This document shows positions 9,122 to 16,612 of a stretch of DNA of 50,166 nucleotides, piece after piece. Source of the DNA: Candidatus Bathyarchaeota archaeon (lineage in GTDB: Archaea; Thermoproteota; Bathyarchaeia; Bathyarchaeales; Bathycorpusculaceae). The notes beneath the pieces are model-generated. The model made no database searches, had not been told where the DNA came from, and saw only the letters and a list, made by a program, of their open reading frames with translations. The stretch spans positions 1 to 50,166 of the forward strand of contig PLSP01000077.1 in assembly GCA_003165195.1 (NCBI GenBank), read 5' to 3'. The position numbers were made by a program, and so were the translations under genes. Each line of letters starts with the position of its first letter. The stretch's first letter is position 1.

Positions 9122-9150
9122 ATAGGAGGGAAGGGGTCTACAATTTACAA
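9122..9150 (+). repeat. Imperfect direct repeat, copy 2
   Basis: The copy begins ATAGGAGGG, continues AAGGGGTCTACAATTTAC and ends AA. It lies about 80 bases after copy 1. With only two copies and no further units, this does not meet the pattern of a CRISPR array. Confidence 0.5.
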
Positions 9151-9262
9151 TAGATTTCAATAGGTAAAATGTGAGTCTAAACAAGTCAACCTTAGTGGAG
9201 ACGAAGTAGGATAGACATCTCTGCTTTTTCCAACAAAAAACAGCTGTACAAAGGGATTTGCG

Positions 9263-10582
9263 CTATGGAGTTAACCTGACTCTGTCGCGAGGATACAACG
9301 TGACTTCGCGGATGTTCTTTTTCCCTGATAGAATCATAGTCAACCGTTCAAGACCGATTGCCCAGCCTGCGTGCGGTGGCATGCCGTAGTCGAAGGCTTG
9401 AAGATGATGCTTAAAAGATGCTGGGTTAAGCCCTTTCTCCTGCATCCGCTGCATCAACAGTTCTTTCTGGCTGATTCTTGTGCCGCCCGACACCACCTCG
9501 ATGTAGCGCCACATCAAATCAAAGCCCTCACAGACCTCAGGCTTGTCTTCGCGAGGTTTAATGTAGAAAGCCTTCGCATGGGTCGGCCACTCAGTTATGA
9601 AGTAGAAGAACGGGTATAGTTTACCTAAAGTGCGGAACGCTTCAGTTGGGATGTCTTCGCCCCAGGGAATGTTGACACCTTGAGCTTTGAGGTCGTCGAG
9701 TACCTGGCTGTAGGTTAATCGTTTAAACGGAACTTCAGGCGCGTCAAACTTGTATTTTAGCAGTGAAAGCTCAGTTGCACAGCTCTGTCTCACGGTAATG
9801 CATGCATGGTGGATAACTTGTTCAAGAAGCGCCATAACATCGTCTCCATTCGCGAAAGCCTGTTCGATATCAATTGAGGTGAACTCGCTAAGGTGCCTGC
9901 GTGTATGCGATTCTTCCGCCCTGAAGAAAGGTCCAACCTCAAAAACCTTCTCAAAACTTAGAGTTAACTCTTCTTTGTAGAGCTGCGGGCTCTGGGCAAG
10001 GTATGCTTTTTGACCAAAATAGTCAACACTGAAAAGCTCTGCTCCGCCTTCCGTCGCAGAAGCAATAATTCTGGGTGTATGAACTTCTAAGAAGCCTTTT
10101 TCAAAAAGAAAGCTTCGAATCGCGTTAAGCGCGGTGTGTTGAATTTTGAAGGCAGCGAGGCTTTTTTCCTGGGTAAGGTCTAGTGCTCTTGCGTCAAGTC
10201 GTGCTTCAATGTTGGCTGGCGTTTTACCCGTGATGTCGATAGGTAACTGCTCTGTAGCGATGCTTAAAATTTTTAGCGCGGAAGGTATGACTTCTATGCC
10301 TCTTGGGGTCATGTTTGTTTTCTTAACGTTTCCCCTGACTGCCAAGCTGAACCGCTTCTGCAATAAGTCTGATTTAGCTAAAACTTCAGGCGCAATTCGT
10401 TTCTTAGGAATCGTTATCTGAATTGTTCCTTCTCGATCATGCATAATGATGAAACGGATTCCGCCTAAATCGCGGATTTCCTGCACCCAACCAAAAAGAG
10501 TAACCTCTTGACCGTCGGCTTCTGGCGTCAAGTCGCAAGTATAGTGCGTTCTATTCCAGTCACCTATACCATCCAAGTTCAT
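9263..10582 (-). CDS. aspS: Aspartyl-tRNA synthetase, archaeal type
   Basis: A 439-residue class IIb synthetase. An OB-fold anticodon domain occupies about residues 1-110 (VTLFGWVQEIRDLGGIRFI). Motif 2 (FRAEESHTRRHLSEF) and motif 3 (GWAIGLERLTMIL) form the catalytic core. The short architecture without a bacterial insertion is archaeal/eukaryotic-like. It charges tRNA-Asp; many archaeal forms also charge tRNA-Asn, which cannot be decided here. The ATG at 10582 is preferred: it lies 13 bases after the stop of the upstream KH gene, while a TTG at 10612 would overlap that gene. Confidence 0.95.
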   Translation of the reverse strand: MNLDGIGDWNRTHYTCDLTPEADGQEVTLFGWVQEIRDLGGIRFIIMHDREGTIQITIPKKRIAPEVLAKSDLLQKRFSLAVRGNVKKTNMTPRGIEVIPSALKILSIATEQLPIDITGKTPANIEARLDARALDLTQEKSLAAFKIQHTALNAIRSFLFEKGFLEVHTPRIIASATEGGAELFSVDYFGQKAYLAQSPQLYKEELTLSFEKVFEVGPFFRAEESHTRRHLSEFTSIDIEQAFANGDDVMALLEQVIHHACITVRQSCATELSLLKYKFDAPEVPFKRLTYSQVLDDLKAQGVNIPWGEDIPTEAFRTLGKLYPFFYFITEWPTHAKAFYIKPREDKPEVCEGFDLMWRYIEVVSGGTRISQKELLMQRMQEKGLNPASFKHHLQAFDYGMPPHAGWAIGLERLTMILSGKKNIREVTLYPRDRVRLTP

Positions 10583-10595
10583 CGTTTCTCGCCAA

Positions 10596-11105
10596 CTAAT
10601 CTGCGATTTCAACGCGCAAAGACATTTTACGTACTTTGCTGGCGATTTCCTTTAAAGCTTTAAGGTCAAAAGGCAACTGTGCGCCTCGTTTTCGCTTGAG
10701 AATGACTCGGGTTTCAGTAGTTCCGTCTGGAAGCCAAATGGTGTTTATCGTCAGTATGCTGAAGGGTACAAAGAGGTCTTCTAGGAATTTGCGATCGTCT
10801 ACCCCGTGCTCTAAGACCTTAACGTTTTTACCGGTTTCATCGCCTATCGCTTTAACGATTTTGCCGCTGTAACCTAAAATCTTTGGAACGTCTCCATGCC
10901 CAACGATTATGGCTAAAGTTTTCTCTACATCAACTGCTTTGTAGAAGCAGACGTTTTGCAGGGAAGGGTACTTCTCCTCTAAGGACAGCAGTAAACGGGC
11001 TATTTTCAGGTCTAAGTCGCTGATTTCACCAGTTTTCACTTTGGCCGAACATTTTTGGCATAGTATGCCACTTTTTAGGCAGAAACTGCATAGTTCTGTT
11101 TTCAT
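10596..11105 (-). CDS. KH-domain RNA-binding protein with N-terminal zinc motif (NusA-like)
   Basis: A 169-residue protein. Four cysteines (C6, C9, C16, C19) form a compact zinc knuckle. Residues about 55-165 look like KH-type RNA-binding modules (AIIVGHGDVPKILGYSGKIV, GDETGKNVKVLEHG). Archaeal proteins of this kind are often annotated as transcription elongation factor NusA-like. The gene sits directly upstream of aspS and is probably cotranscribed, a pairing that suggests a translation- or tRNA-linked role. The exact RNA target is unknown. Confidence 0.75.
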   Translation of the reverse strand: MKTELCSFCLKSGILCQKCSAKVKTGEISDLDLKIARLLLSLEEKYPSLQNVCFYKAVDVEKTLAIIVGHGDVPKILGYSGKIVKAIGDETGKNVKVLEHGVDDRKFLEDLFVPFSILTINTIWLPDGTTETRVILKRKRGAQLPFDLKALKEIASKVRKMSLRVEIAD

Positions 11106-11153
11106 TTTGACGTCTTTTTTCCTGCAAAGTAAGGAGTTTTCGCTACTGCGTAA

Positions 11154-11432
11154 CTATTTAGCCAACGTTATCTCGATGGTGCTCACATTTGTCGTGGAGT
11201 CGCCCTCTTGCTCAGGCGACAGCTGATCAGTCCCTATTCCGATTTTTTTTATTTTAATCTCGGGAAGGAACCTGTGTCTGACGACTTCAGCGACGTCTAT
11301 TGCTCGGCTGATGGATCTTCCACGGGCTTTAATGCTTACTTCTTTTGCTCCGCCATGGAAGAAAGTGATGCATGCGAGGACATAGTTCATGATCGGTTTC
11401 TTTCCGATCAAGACTGCGTTGCACTCTGTCAC
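11154..11432 (-). CDS. albA: DNA/RNA-binding protein Alba
   Basis: A 92-residue Alba protein. The conserved core [19 protein letters not shown] and the following [20 protein letters not shown] are nearly diagnostic. It binds DNA and RNA as a dimer and organises archaeal chromatin; here it coexists with a histone gene at the window start. The start is GTG at 11432 with AGGAGTGA ahead of it. A TATA-like box lies about 55 bases upstream. Confidence 0.95.
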   Translation of the reverse strand: MTECNAVLIGKKPIMNYVLACITFFHGGAKEVSIKARGRSISRAIDVAEVVRHRFLPEIKIKKIGIGTDQLSPEQEGDSTTNVSTIEITLAK

Positions 11433-11485
11433 GCCTTCGCTTCACTCCTAGTTACTTTTTAAGTGGCTTCACTAAAGCCTTTTAT

Positions 11486-11497
11486 GTTTATAAATAC
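11486..11497 (-). promoter_or_regulatory. TATA box for the Alba gene
   Basis: Read on the minus strand, the 12 bases are GTATTTATAAAC, a good archaeal TATA element. They sit 54-65 bases before the GTG start, consistent with a short leader. Confidence 0.55.
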
Positions 11498-11809
11498 ATT
11501 GTGGTGTTAGCTTTCTTTTGTGGCTAAATGTCTGCAAATTATACCTCGATGGGTAATCTGTGAAACTTATCGGTAGAGCCGCATTATCGTTTGCTTCAGA
11601 CGCTATTTTCTTTTTTCTTAAAATCTCTACAACATGTTTAGCACAGGATTAGAATCCAAATTATAGATACAAGCTTAACGTCAAAAATGTAAGCTGCCAG
11701 TTTTTGTTTCTGAGCAGTAAACTTGTTATTTTCGGTTTTTTCGAGAACGTCAAATTCTTAAGCAACCTACACTATTGTAAAGGTTTAACTTAACAAAACA
11801 TTACACTAA
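11498..11809. other. Intergenic region between divergent alba and regulator genes
   Basis: About 310 AT-rich bases hold the promoter of the HTH gene at 11810. A weak TATA-like GTTTAACTTAA lies about 20-30 bases before its GTG. I see no tRNA, long repeat or credible short gene in it. Confidence 0.35.
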
Positions 11810-12277
11810 GTGACCCATTTGGAACCTCTAACTAAACGGTCGATCCAACTGCTAAAAACACTCTATGAAAAAGGCAAATCCACCAACACTTACACGCTTA
11901 GAGTAAAGCAAGACGAATTATCAAATCAGCTAGGCGTAAGCAGACAAGCATTGAACGTTCATTTGCGTAAACTAAAAAACCACGGATACATCCGCACAGG
12001 CAGAGGCTTCATTGACGTCACTGACAAAGGTTTAAGCGCCCTAGGGGTATCCACCACTCCAGCCTTTATCCTGCTTAAAGTTTCACCGATCAAACGAATA
12101 CACGTTTACGATCAAATCCGTGAGCTTGCAGTATCTAGAGCCTTCAGAATAGCTGGCGAAGTCGATGCCCTCATAATTGTTGAGAGAGACAACTTGGACG
12201 AAATTTTAAAGAAGCTTTATGGAATAGATGGCATAGAAGATACACGTTCTTATGTAACGATTGAAGAAATCAAATAA
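11810..12277 (+). CDS. Winged-helix regulator with Lrp/AsnC-type ligand domain
   Basis: A 155-residue protein starting with GTG at 11810. Residues about 5-75 form a winged helix (QDELSNQLGVSRQALNVHLR, then a wing NHGYIRTGRGFIDVTDKG). Residues about 85-155 resemble a compact RAM/AsnC effector domain (FRIAGEVDALIIVERDNLDE, then GIDGIEDTRSYVTIEEIK). Such proteins form dimers or octamers and respond to amino acids. It stands alone between Alba and L40e with intergenic space on both sides, so its target may be itself or a distant operon. Confidence 0.8.
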   Translation: MTHLEPLTKRSIQLLKTLYEKGKSTNTYTLRVKQDELSNQLGVSRQALNVHLRKLKNHGYIRTGRGFIDVTDKGLSALGVSTTPAFILLKVSPIKRIHVYDQIRELAVSRAFRIAGEVDALIIVERDNLDEILKKLYGIDGIEDTRSYVTIEEIK

Positions 12278-12387
12278 CCGATTTCCTGCCTCAAAATTTT
12301 TCTCTGATAAACTTTAAAGTTAAGACAAAAGGTATATTTGATACTTAATCATCAAAGACTTAGCCAAAACGGAAGGTTAACAGTAAA

Positions 12388-12549
12388 ATGCCCATATTAG
12401 ACCCAGTGAAAAAGGCAATAGCGCAAAAACACAGGTTATACATGAAAATCTGCAGAGATTGCGGCGCACGCAACGCTGAAACCGCTTTGAAATGTAGAAA
12501 ATGTAAAGGCAAAAATCTGCGCTGGAAGAAACGAGAAATAGTAAAGTAA
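12388..12549 (+). CDS. 50S ribosomal protein L40e
   Basis: A 53-residue protein. It reads MPILDPVKKAIAQKHR, then a zinc ribbon with C22-x2-C25 (ICRDCGARN) and C36-x2-C39 (KCRKCKGKN), ending LRWKKREIVK. This is the complete archaeal L40e, without the ubiquitin fusion of eukaryotes. The ATG at 12388 follows GGAAGGTTAACAGTAAA, with the Shine-Dalgarno about 10 bases away. A T-rich stretch (TTTTCTTTTATTT, near 12560) follows the stop and may terminate it. Confidence 0.93.
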   Translation: MPILDPVKKAIAQKHRLYMKICRDCGARNAETALKCRKCKGKNLRWKKREIVK

Positions 12550-12665
12550 TTCGCGATTACTTTTCTTTTATTTCCGACTTAAATCACATACTAAAGGGTA
12601 TTTACGCAAAAATATCTGGGTATCGTGATTCACCTAATTTATTGAATTAAGAATTATTTTTGTTA

Positions 12666-12787
12666 GCCGGTGACTTAGTTTAAGTCTAAGCGCTTTTGTC
12701 GGCAGTTCAACACTTTAGTTTGCCCTTAAGAGTTTTCGTCTTACGGAACCGCGGGTTCTGCAAACGGGGCCGTTTCAGTTTTCTACA
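12666..12787 (+). ncRNA. Possible structured RNA in the gap between convergent genes
   Basis: The 298-base gap between L40e and the convergent DUF116 gene carries three short foldable elements. GCCG at 12666 pairs with CGGC at 12700-12703 and encloses CTTAG/CTAAG. GAACC-GCG-GGTTC is at 12746-12758. AAACGG-GG-CCGTTT is at 12762-12775. An ACA follows at 12785-12787, as in H/ACA RNAs. The strand is uncertain. I could not find a guide target or a clear promoter, so this is only a candidate. Confidence 0.25.
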
Positions 12788-12847
12788 GAGAAATCTTGAT
12801 ACATTCGGCTTTTTCTTTGCAAAAGTGTTCCCGTAAACAGGGAATCA

Positions 12848-13462
12848 CTAAAGGGCGTTAGCAAGGGTCTCCATGTTAAAAATTGTGTTTGCACAGCCAT
12901 TTTTAATCAAAGGTATCGCTTGCCCTGAAACACCTAAGCTGTTCAAAAATGGCCCAAACAATTTAATTTCTTCCCCGCATGCTACTCCCACGACGCCTTC
13001 ATAATTTGTATTTTTCAAGATTTTGGGTATGCAGGAGCCGCCTGGCACAATGTAGACATCGTATCCTTTTGCCTGAGCGAATTTGCTTGATTGGTTAACT
13101 AGACACTCTTCGTCACAATGAGCACATGTGTACGATGGTATATCCGAATTAAAAGCAGCTTTGCAGCGGCTATCTAAATACTTTCTTGAACAATGTGACA
13201 GGAAAACCGCTCTTTTTTTGGTTTGCAGAAATTTGCCTCTCTCATTAGCGTTAACTGCTTGTAAATCGATAAAATCCTGTAAAAGAACAATAGCGTCAGA
13301 TAGGTTTAGTCCCGTAGCTTCTTGGATTCTGAATTTTATAATAATCCTCTGCAGCCTGCTAAGAAGCGACTTGGGCATGCCCTTTTGACAGCTTACCGTA
13401 GCGATTTCAGTGAAGAAAAAACGAGGCACCTTGGACAGGTCGAAGGTGAATTTATAGGGCAT
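12848..13462 (-). CDS. DUF116 family cysteine-rich protein
   Basis: A 204-residue protein with the cysteine pattern of DUF116: LSHCSRKYLDSRC, then TCAHCDEECL, GGSCIPK and GVACGEE, followed by a C-terminal NGCANT. The cysteines probably bind metal or an Fe-S cluster. In other prokaryotes DUF116 proteins often lie near cofactor or lipoate-related genes, but their activity is not known to me. It starts with ATG at 13462. The N-terminal 50 residues form a basic helical region without a signal peptide. It lies downstream of the coiled-coil/TFB genes with a 46-base gap. Confidence 0.78.
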   Translation of the reverse strand: MPYKFTFDLSKVPRFFFTEIATVSCQKGMPKSLLSRLQRIIIKFRIQEATGLNLSDAIVLLQDFIDLQAVNANERGKFLQTKKRAVFLSHCSRKYLDSRCKAAFNSDIPSYTCAHCDEECLVNQSSKFAQAKGYDVYIVPGGSCIPKILKNTNYEGVVGVACGEEIKLFGPFLNSLGVSGQAIPLIKNGCANTIFNMETLANAL

Positions 13463-13508
13463 GTGTTTAGCATAGATTAACCATACTTAAAAGAATAACT
13501 GTGTGAAA

Positions 13509-13811
13509 TTAATATCCGACAGGCTTATTTTCTTTGAACTTTAAATCTAAAAGTTCTTTTATTGACCTAAGTTCTTCACGTAGCTGCTTTACTTCTTCCT
13601 CAAGGCTGCTGGCACGAGACTCAGCTTCTTTCTTAAAAGACTCTATCCTAATCGAAAATTCAGGTCTCGAATAAACTTCCCCAAGTTTTAGATTTAGATT
13701 AACTAAATTCTCTCTTAACCCTAACTCAATTTCCTTAAGCTTAACAACTAACTGTTCAAGTGTTGCCGCTTTGGAGCTTTTTTCGCTAGGTTTGGCTATT
13801 TTGCGATCCAT
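13509..13811 (-). CDS. Small coiled-coil protein
   Basis: A 100-residue highly charged protein. Residues about 15-90 have heptad-like Leu spacing (LEQLVVKLKEIELGLRENL, ASSLEEEVKQLREELRSIK), giving one long coiled coil. There is no enzymatic motif. It begins 27 bases after the TFB stop on the same strand, so it is probably part of the gar1-tfb transcript. I do not recognise a family; an adaptor or scaffold role is possible. Confidence 0.6.
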   Translation of the reverse strand: MDRKIAKPSEKSSKAATLEQLVVKLKEIELGLRENLVNLNLKLGEVYSRPEFSIRIESFKKEAESRASSLEEEVKQLREELRSIKELLDLKFKENKPVGY

Positions 13812-13838
13812 TGCAAATAAAAAGGGTGAAACGGTTAA

Positions 13839-14804
13839 TTAAATGCTTATTTCAAACATTAACCGTTCAACAAGCTCCTTATACCTGTTCCTTATGGTTA
13901 CTTCTGTTACCTGGGCAATCTCGGCGATTTCCCTTTGGGTTTTCCGTTCACCCGTTAAGACTGACGCAACGTAGCTTGCCGCGGCCGCTATCCCGGTTGG
14001 GCCTCTGCCTGACGTTAGTTTCAGTTCTTTTGCAGCTGCTAAGATTTTATGTGCGATTTCCTCAACTTTTCCTTGCATGGTTAACTGGTTTGAAAATTTT
14101 GTTATGTATTGGCTTGGTCGCAGCGGCGGTATGGAGTAGTTTAGTTCTCTGATTAGGAAACGATAGCTTCTGCCGACTTCTTTCTTGTTTACAGTCGACG
14201 CTTGCGCAATCTCGTCTAATGTGCGGGGTAACCCGCATTGCCTGCACGCCAAATAAAGTGCTGCTGAAGTGACGCCTTGAATAGATCTTCCTCTTATTAG
14301 GCGTTCTTTTACGGCTTTTCTGTAAATTACTGAGGCGGTTTCGAGAATGTTTTTTGGCAGATTCAAATTATTGGAAATCTTTGTGATTTCTGAAAGTGCA
14401 AACGCCAAGTTGCGTTCTGTAGCGTCTGAAACTCTGATGCGTCTTTGCCATTTTCGCAAGCGATAAACTTGCGCTTTCTGCCCTGGCGAGAGACTTTTTC
14501 CAAATATGTCTCGGTCATGCCAGTCGATAGTTGTTGATAAGCCTTTATCATGGATTGTAAAGGTTAAAGGTGCTCCAACGCGGGTTCGCTTTGACCGCTG
14601 CTCATCGTCGAATGCTCGCCACTCGGGTCCTCGATCAGCTAATTTCTGCTGCACTACGATTCCGCAATCCATGCAAACTATTTCAGCTTGTTCATAATCC
14701 CGCATTAGTCGGGTGCTACCGCATTCTGGGCAGACTTGTATTTTGGGTGGTTCTGTTTTTACAGTTTGATCCACTTCTTCATGTAACTTGCTGTCTCTGC
14801 TCAT
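13839..14804 (-). CDS. tfb: Transcription initiation factor IIB (TFB)
   Basis: A 321-residue protein. An N-terminal zinc ribbon binds metal through C25, C28, C44 and C47. The B-reader/linker region ([20 protein letters not shown]) follows, then two cyclin repeats of about 90 residues each (from [19 protein letters not shown] and from the segment with [18 protein letters not shown]). It recruits RNA polymerase to TATA-bound TBP. It lies 5 bases after gar1, a pairing common in archaea. Confidence 0.96.
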   Translation of the reverse strand: MSRDSKLHEEVDQTVKTEPPKIQVCPECGSTRLMRDYEQAEIVCMDCGIVVQQKLADRGPEWRAFDDEQRSKRTRVGAPLTFTIHDKGLSTTIDWHDRDIFGKSLSPGQKAQVYRLRKWQRRIRVSDATERNLAFALSEITKISNNLNLPKNILETASVIYRKAVKERLIRGRSIQGVTSAALYLACRQCGLPRTLDEIAQASTVNKKEVGRSYRFLIRELNYSIPPLRPSQYITKFSNQLTMQGKVEEIAHKILAAAKELKLTSGRGPTGIAAAASYVASVLTGERKTQREIAEIAQVTEVTIRNRYKELVERLMFEISI

Positions 14805-14809
14805 TCAAC

Positions 14810-15055
14810 TTAACCCCTTTTCTTAGTTTTCGAGAGAAGCAAGTATACTGGTTTATTCAACAACTTAGCGGGTTCATTAACAGACGGCTTAACGACTGCA
14901 TATGGCGCCGACACTGGACCTATGATGTCAAAAACTCTGCCTATAACCTTTAAGTTTTCATCAACAACATCCAAGCCCACTTTGGGCGCTTCCTCGCTTT
15001 TAACAATCAAGTTTTTAGACGGAGTTAACGCCCGCACTTTGCCCAATTTCTGCAA
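14810..15055 (-). CDS. gar1: H/ACA RNP component Gar1
   Basis: An 81-residue Gar1: a small beta barrel with LGKVRALTPSKNLIVKSEE, VIGRVFDIIGPVSAPYAVV and KPVYLLL. It binds Cbf5 and helps release substrate RNA in guide-directed pseudouridylation. The start is TTG at 15055 behind GGGGGGATTAGGCG. The TFB gene follows immediately, and the promoter faces that of the L7Ae operon, another H/ACA component. Confidence 0.9.
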   Translation of the reverse strand: MQKLGKVRALTPSKNLIVKSEEAPKVGLDVVDENLKVIGRVFDIIGPVSAPYAVVKPSVNEPAKLLNKPVYLLLSKTKKRG

Positions 15056-15100
15056 ACGCCTAATCCCCCCTCTCGAAAAACATGTACGTGACCGTAGATG

Positions 15101-15110
15101 CGTATTTAAA
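15101..15110 (-). promoter_or_regulatory. TATA box for gar1-tfb
   Basis: On the minus strand the sequence reads TTTAAATACG, within GCTTTAAATACGC. It is 46-55 bases before the TTG start of gar1. Confidence 0.6.
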
Positions 15111-15168
15111 GCTTTCTAAGCCCTTTAAAAGGCTAAAGTTGTGTTTGACATTTTATAGTCGAAAGATT

Positions 15169-15178
15169 CTTAAATAAG
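15169..15178 (+). promoter_or_regulatory. TATA box for the L7Ae-S28e-L24e operon
   Basis: CTTAAATAAG lies about 41 bases before the L7Ae ATG, leaving a leader of roughly 15-20 bases that includes AAAGGGTGAGG as ribosome-binding site. Confidence 0.65.
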
Positions 15179-15218
15179 ATGTGTGGATAAGACTGTGCCT
15201 TAAAAGGGTGAGGCTAAT

Positions 15219-15599
15219 ATGTCAAAACCATTTTATGTAAAATATGAAGTACCGAAAGAAATCGTAGATGCAGCCTATGAAGCCCTAACTATTGCTTCTA
15301 AATCAGGCGCAGTTAGGAAAGGAACAAACGAAGCAACAAAAGCTGTTGAACGATCACAAGCAAAACTAGTAGTAATAGCTGAAGATGTTGATCCTCCAGA
15401 AGTGATAGCACATTTACCGCTTCTCTGTGACGAAAGAAAAATTCCATACGTGTTTGTTCCCAGCAAAGAACAACTCGGCAAATCCATCGGCATAGACGTT
15501 CCATGCGCTGCAGCATGCATCTTACGAGAAGGCGAAGCAGCAGGACTAATAAAAGAAATCGTCACGCGTATCGACCAGGTTAAACGAGGCTCTCAGTAA
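15219..15599 (+). CDS. rpl7ae: Ribosomal protein L7Ae
   Basis: A 126-residue protein with the L7Ae kink-turn-binding signature: [40 protein letters not shown] and VPCAAACI. It is a ribosomal protein and also the core protein of C/D and H/ACA RNPs and of RNase P in archaea. First gene of a three-gene ribosomal operon; its TAA overlaps the ATG of S28e. Confidence 0.97.
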   Translation: MSKPFYVKYEVPKEIVDAAYEALTIASKSGAVRKGTNEATKAVERSQAKLVVIAEDVDPPEVIAHLPLLCDERKIPYVFVPSKEQLGKSIGIDVPCAAACILREGEAAGLIKEIVTRIDQVKRGSQ

Positions 15600-15817
15600 T
15601 GAGCAAGGAAGCAGCAGAAGAACCAATCCCTTCAGAAGTCATCCAAGTCATCGGCCGAACAGGAGTAACAGGCGAAATCACTCAAGTCCGAGTTCGCATT
15701 ATGGACGGCAAAGATAAAGGCAGAATCATAACACGCAACGTTAAAGGACCCGTACGAGTTCAAGATATTCTGATGCTGCGAGAAACAGAAAGAGAAGCAA
15801 AGAAAATCACAAGATAA
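15599..15817 (+). CDS. rps28e: 30S ribosomal protein S28e
   Basis: A 72-residue S28e with [34 protein letters not shown] and the conserved C-terminal [15 protein letters not shown]. It is an OB-fold protein of the small subunit near the mRNA exit. The ATG overlaps the L7Ae stop (TAATG), indicating translational coupling. Confidence 0.96.
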   Translation: MSKEAAEEPIPSEVIQVIGRTGVTGEITQVRVRIMDGKDKGRIITRNVKGPVRVQDILMLRETEREAKKITR

Positions 15818-15838
15818 GCTGTTTAGGAGAAAATTGTC

Positions 15839-16036
15839 ATGCCAAAAAATCGTAAATGCTCGTTCTGTGGTGCTGATTTCCCAGCTGGCACAGGCATGAT
15901 GTTCGTCAAAAACGATGGTTCAGTTCTTTGGTTTGATTCTGGCAAATGCAAGAAAAGTTCGCTTCAATTCAAACGAGATGCTCGTAAACTAAAGTGGACC
16001 AAGTACTTCGGTAAAGAAGAGAAAGGTAAAGGTTAA
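15839..16036 (+). CDS. rpl24e: 50S ribosomal protein L24e with an altered zinc motif
   Basis: A 65-residue L24e ([20 protein letters not shown], then [13 protein letters not shown]). The usual ligands are C-x2-C followed by C-x3-C. Here C7, C10 and C37 are present, but the third ligand is Asp33 (codon GAT), so the zinc site is Cys3Asp or lost. Length and context after S28e are typical. GGAGAAAATTGTC precedes the ATG. Confidence 0.94.
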   Translation: MPKNRKCSFCGADFPAGTGMMFVKNDGSVLWFDSGKCKKSSLQFKRDARKLKWTKYFGKEEKGKG

Positions 16037-16044
16037 AAACCAAA

Positions 16045-16082
16045 TCTTTCTCAGTTTTCTAACCCATTTTTTCATTTTTCCA
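16045..16082 (+). terminator. T-rich terminator of the L7Ae-S28e-L24e operon
   Basis: T runs (TTTCTC, GTTTTC, ATTTTTTC, ATTTTTCC) begin 10 bases after the L24e stop. Confidence 0.55.
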
Positions 16083-16159
16083 AATTAGATATCCGACTTT
16101 TGACCGAATCCTTATGTTTTCTATTTGCTTTATTTCTGAATTCAGGTTGTCGTCTAAAC

Positions 16160-16462
16160 TTGCCAGTTTTCCGTACAAAGAAAGAAGCTTTCCAATGGTT
16201 AAGCACAGGCAAAAAAACAATTGATATCCGAAAAGGTAAACCCCACCGGGGCGAGATAGCAGTGTACCTTTCAGGTCGCAACGTTTTGCGGATGAAGGTG
16301 ATAAAAAAGGAAACTGGCGCACTGACGGAGGTTTTGCGTTCGGACAATTTTAGATTGGTTATCCCTTCCGCTTCCGTAGTTGAGGTTGCTGTTGCTTATT
16401 TGCTGCGGCTCTACGATGGTTACGACGGGCTTTTTACTGCTTATTATGTTGATCCTTTGTAA
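16160..16462 (+). CDS. ASCH-like domain protein
   Basis: About 100 residues. The start LPVFRTKKEAFQWLSTGKKT followed by IDIRKGKPHRGEIAVYLSGR matches the small beta-barrel ASCH/PUA-like pattern, in which a W..(T/S)GKKT motif and a following charged strand form the putative nucleic-acid-binding groove. I chose TTG at 16160 behind AGGTTG. An ATG at 16100 in frame would add 20 hydrophobic residues that overlap the T-rich terminator. ASCH proteins are thought to bind RNA, and its place after three ribosomal genes fits that, but this is inference. Confidence 0.65.
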   Translation: MPVFRTKKEAFQWLSTGKKTIDIRKGKPHRGEIAVYLSGRNVLRMKVIKKETGALTEVLRSDNFRLVIPSASVVEVAVAYLLRLYDGYDGLFTAYYVDPL

Positions 16463-16559
16463 TTTGATTTTTTTAACATTCTTAAGTTAAGGCATGTTGG
16501 TTGTTGTTTATCTGCTTCTCTTATACGCTTTTAGTAAAAAAAATAATGAAAACGTAAAA

Positions 16560-16568
16560 CTTAAATAG
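16560..16568 (+). promoter_or_regulatory. TATA box for the lysine operon
   Basis: CTTAAATAG lies about 45 bases before the dapA ATG. A ribosome-binding GAGGAA is 7-12 bases before the ATG. Confidence 0.6.
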
Positions 16569-16612
16569 AATAAATGCGATTATTCGTGTTACCAGTAAAT
16601 GAGGAATAAAGA

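Larger units (their letters stand above)
8746..9262. other. Gene-free region with degenerate repeats
   Basis: There are 517 bases between the asparagine synthetase stop and the aspS stop. Open frames here give low-complexity, Lys/Pro-rich translations and lack ribosome-binding sites, so I do not call genes. The sequence is unusual. AGCAACCCAAAACA occurs near 8754 and again near 8968. CACGCTA recurs at about 8900-8925. Two imperfect copies of a purine-rich block followed by GGGGTCTAC lie at 9039-9071 and 9122-9150. It may be a decayed mobile or repeat element. Confidence 0.45.

Noticed and set aside
9039-9150. CRISPR-like repeats
   Set aside because: Only two imperfect copies, no regular spacer length and no cas genes in the window.
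8711-9163. Short frames in the gap before aspS
   Set aside because: Lys/Pro/Ala-rich low-complexity translations, overlap with the asparagine synthetase end, no Shine-Dalgarno.
12666-12758. tRNA-like fold in the convergent gap
   Set aside because: TTAG/CTAA could be a D stem, but the D loop lacks GG, no anticodon stem follows and there is no matching acceptor or T arm.
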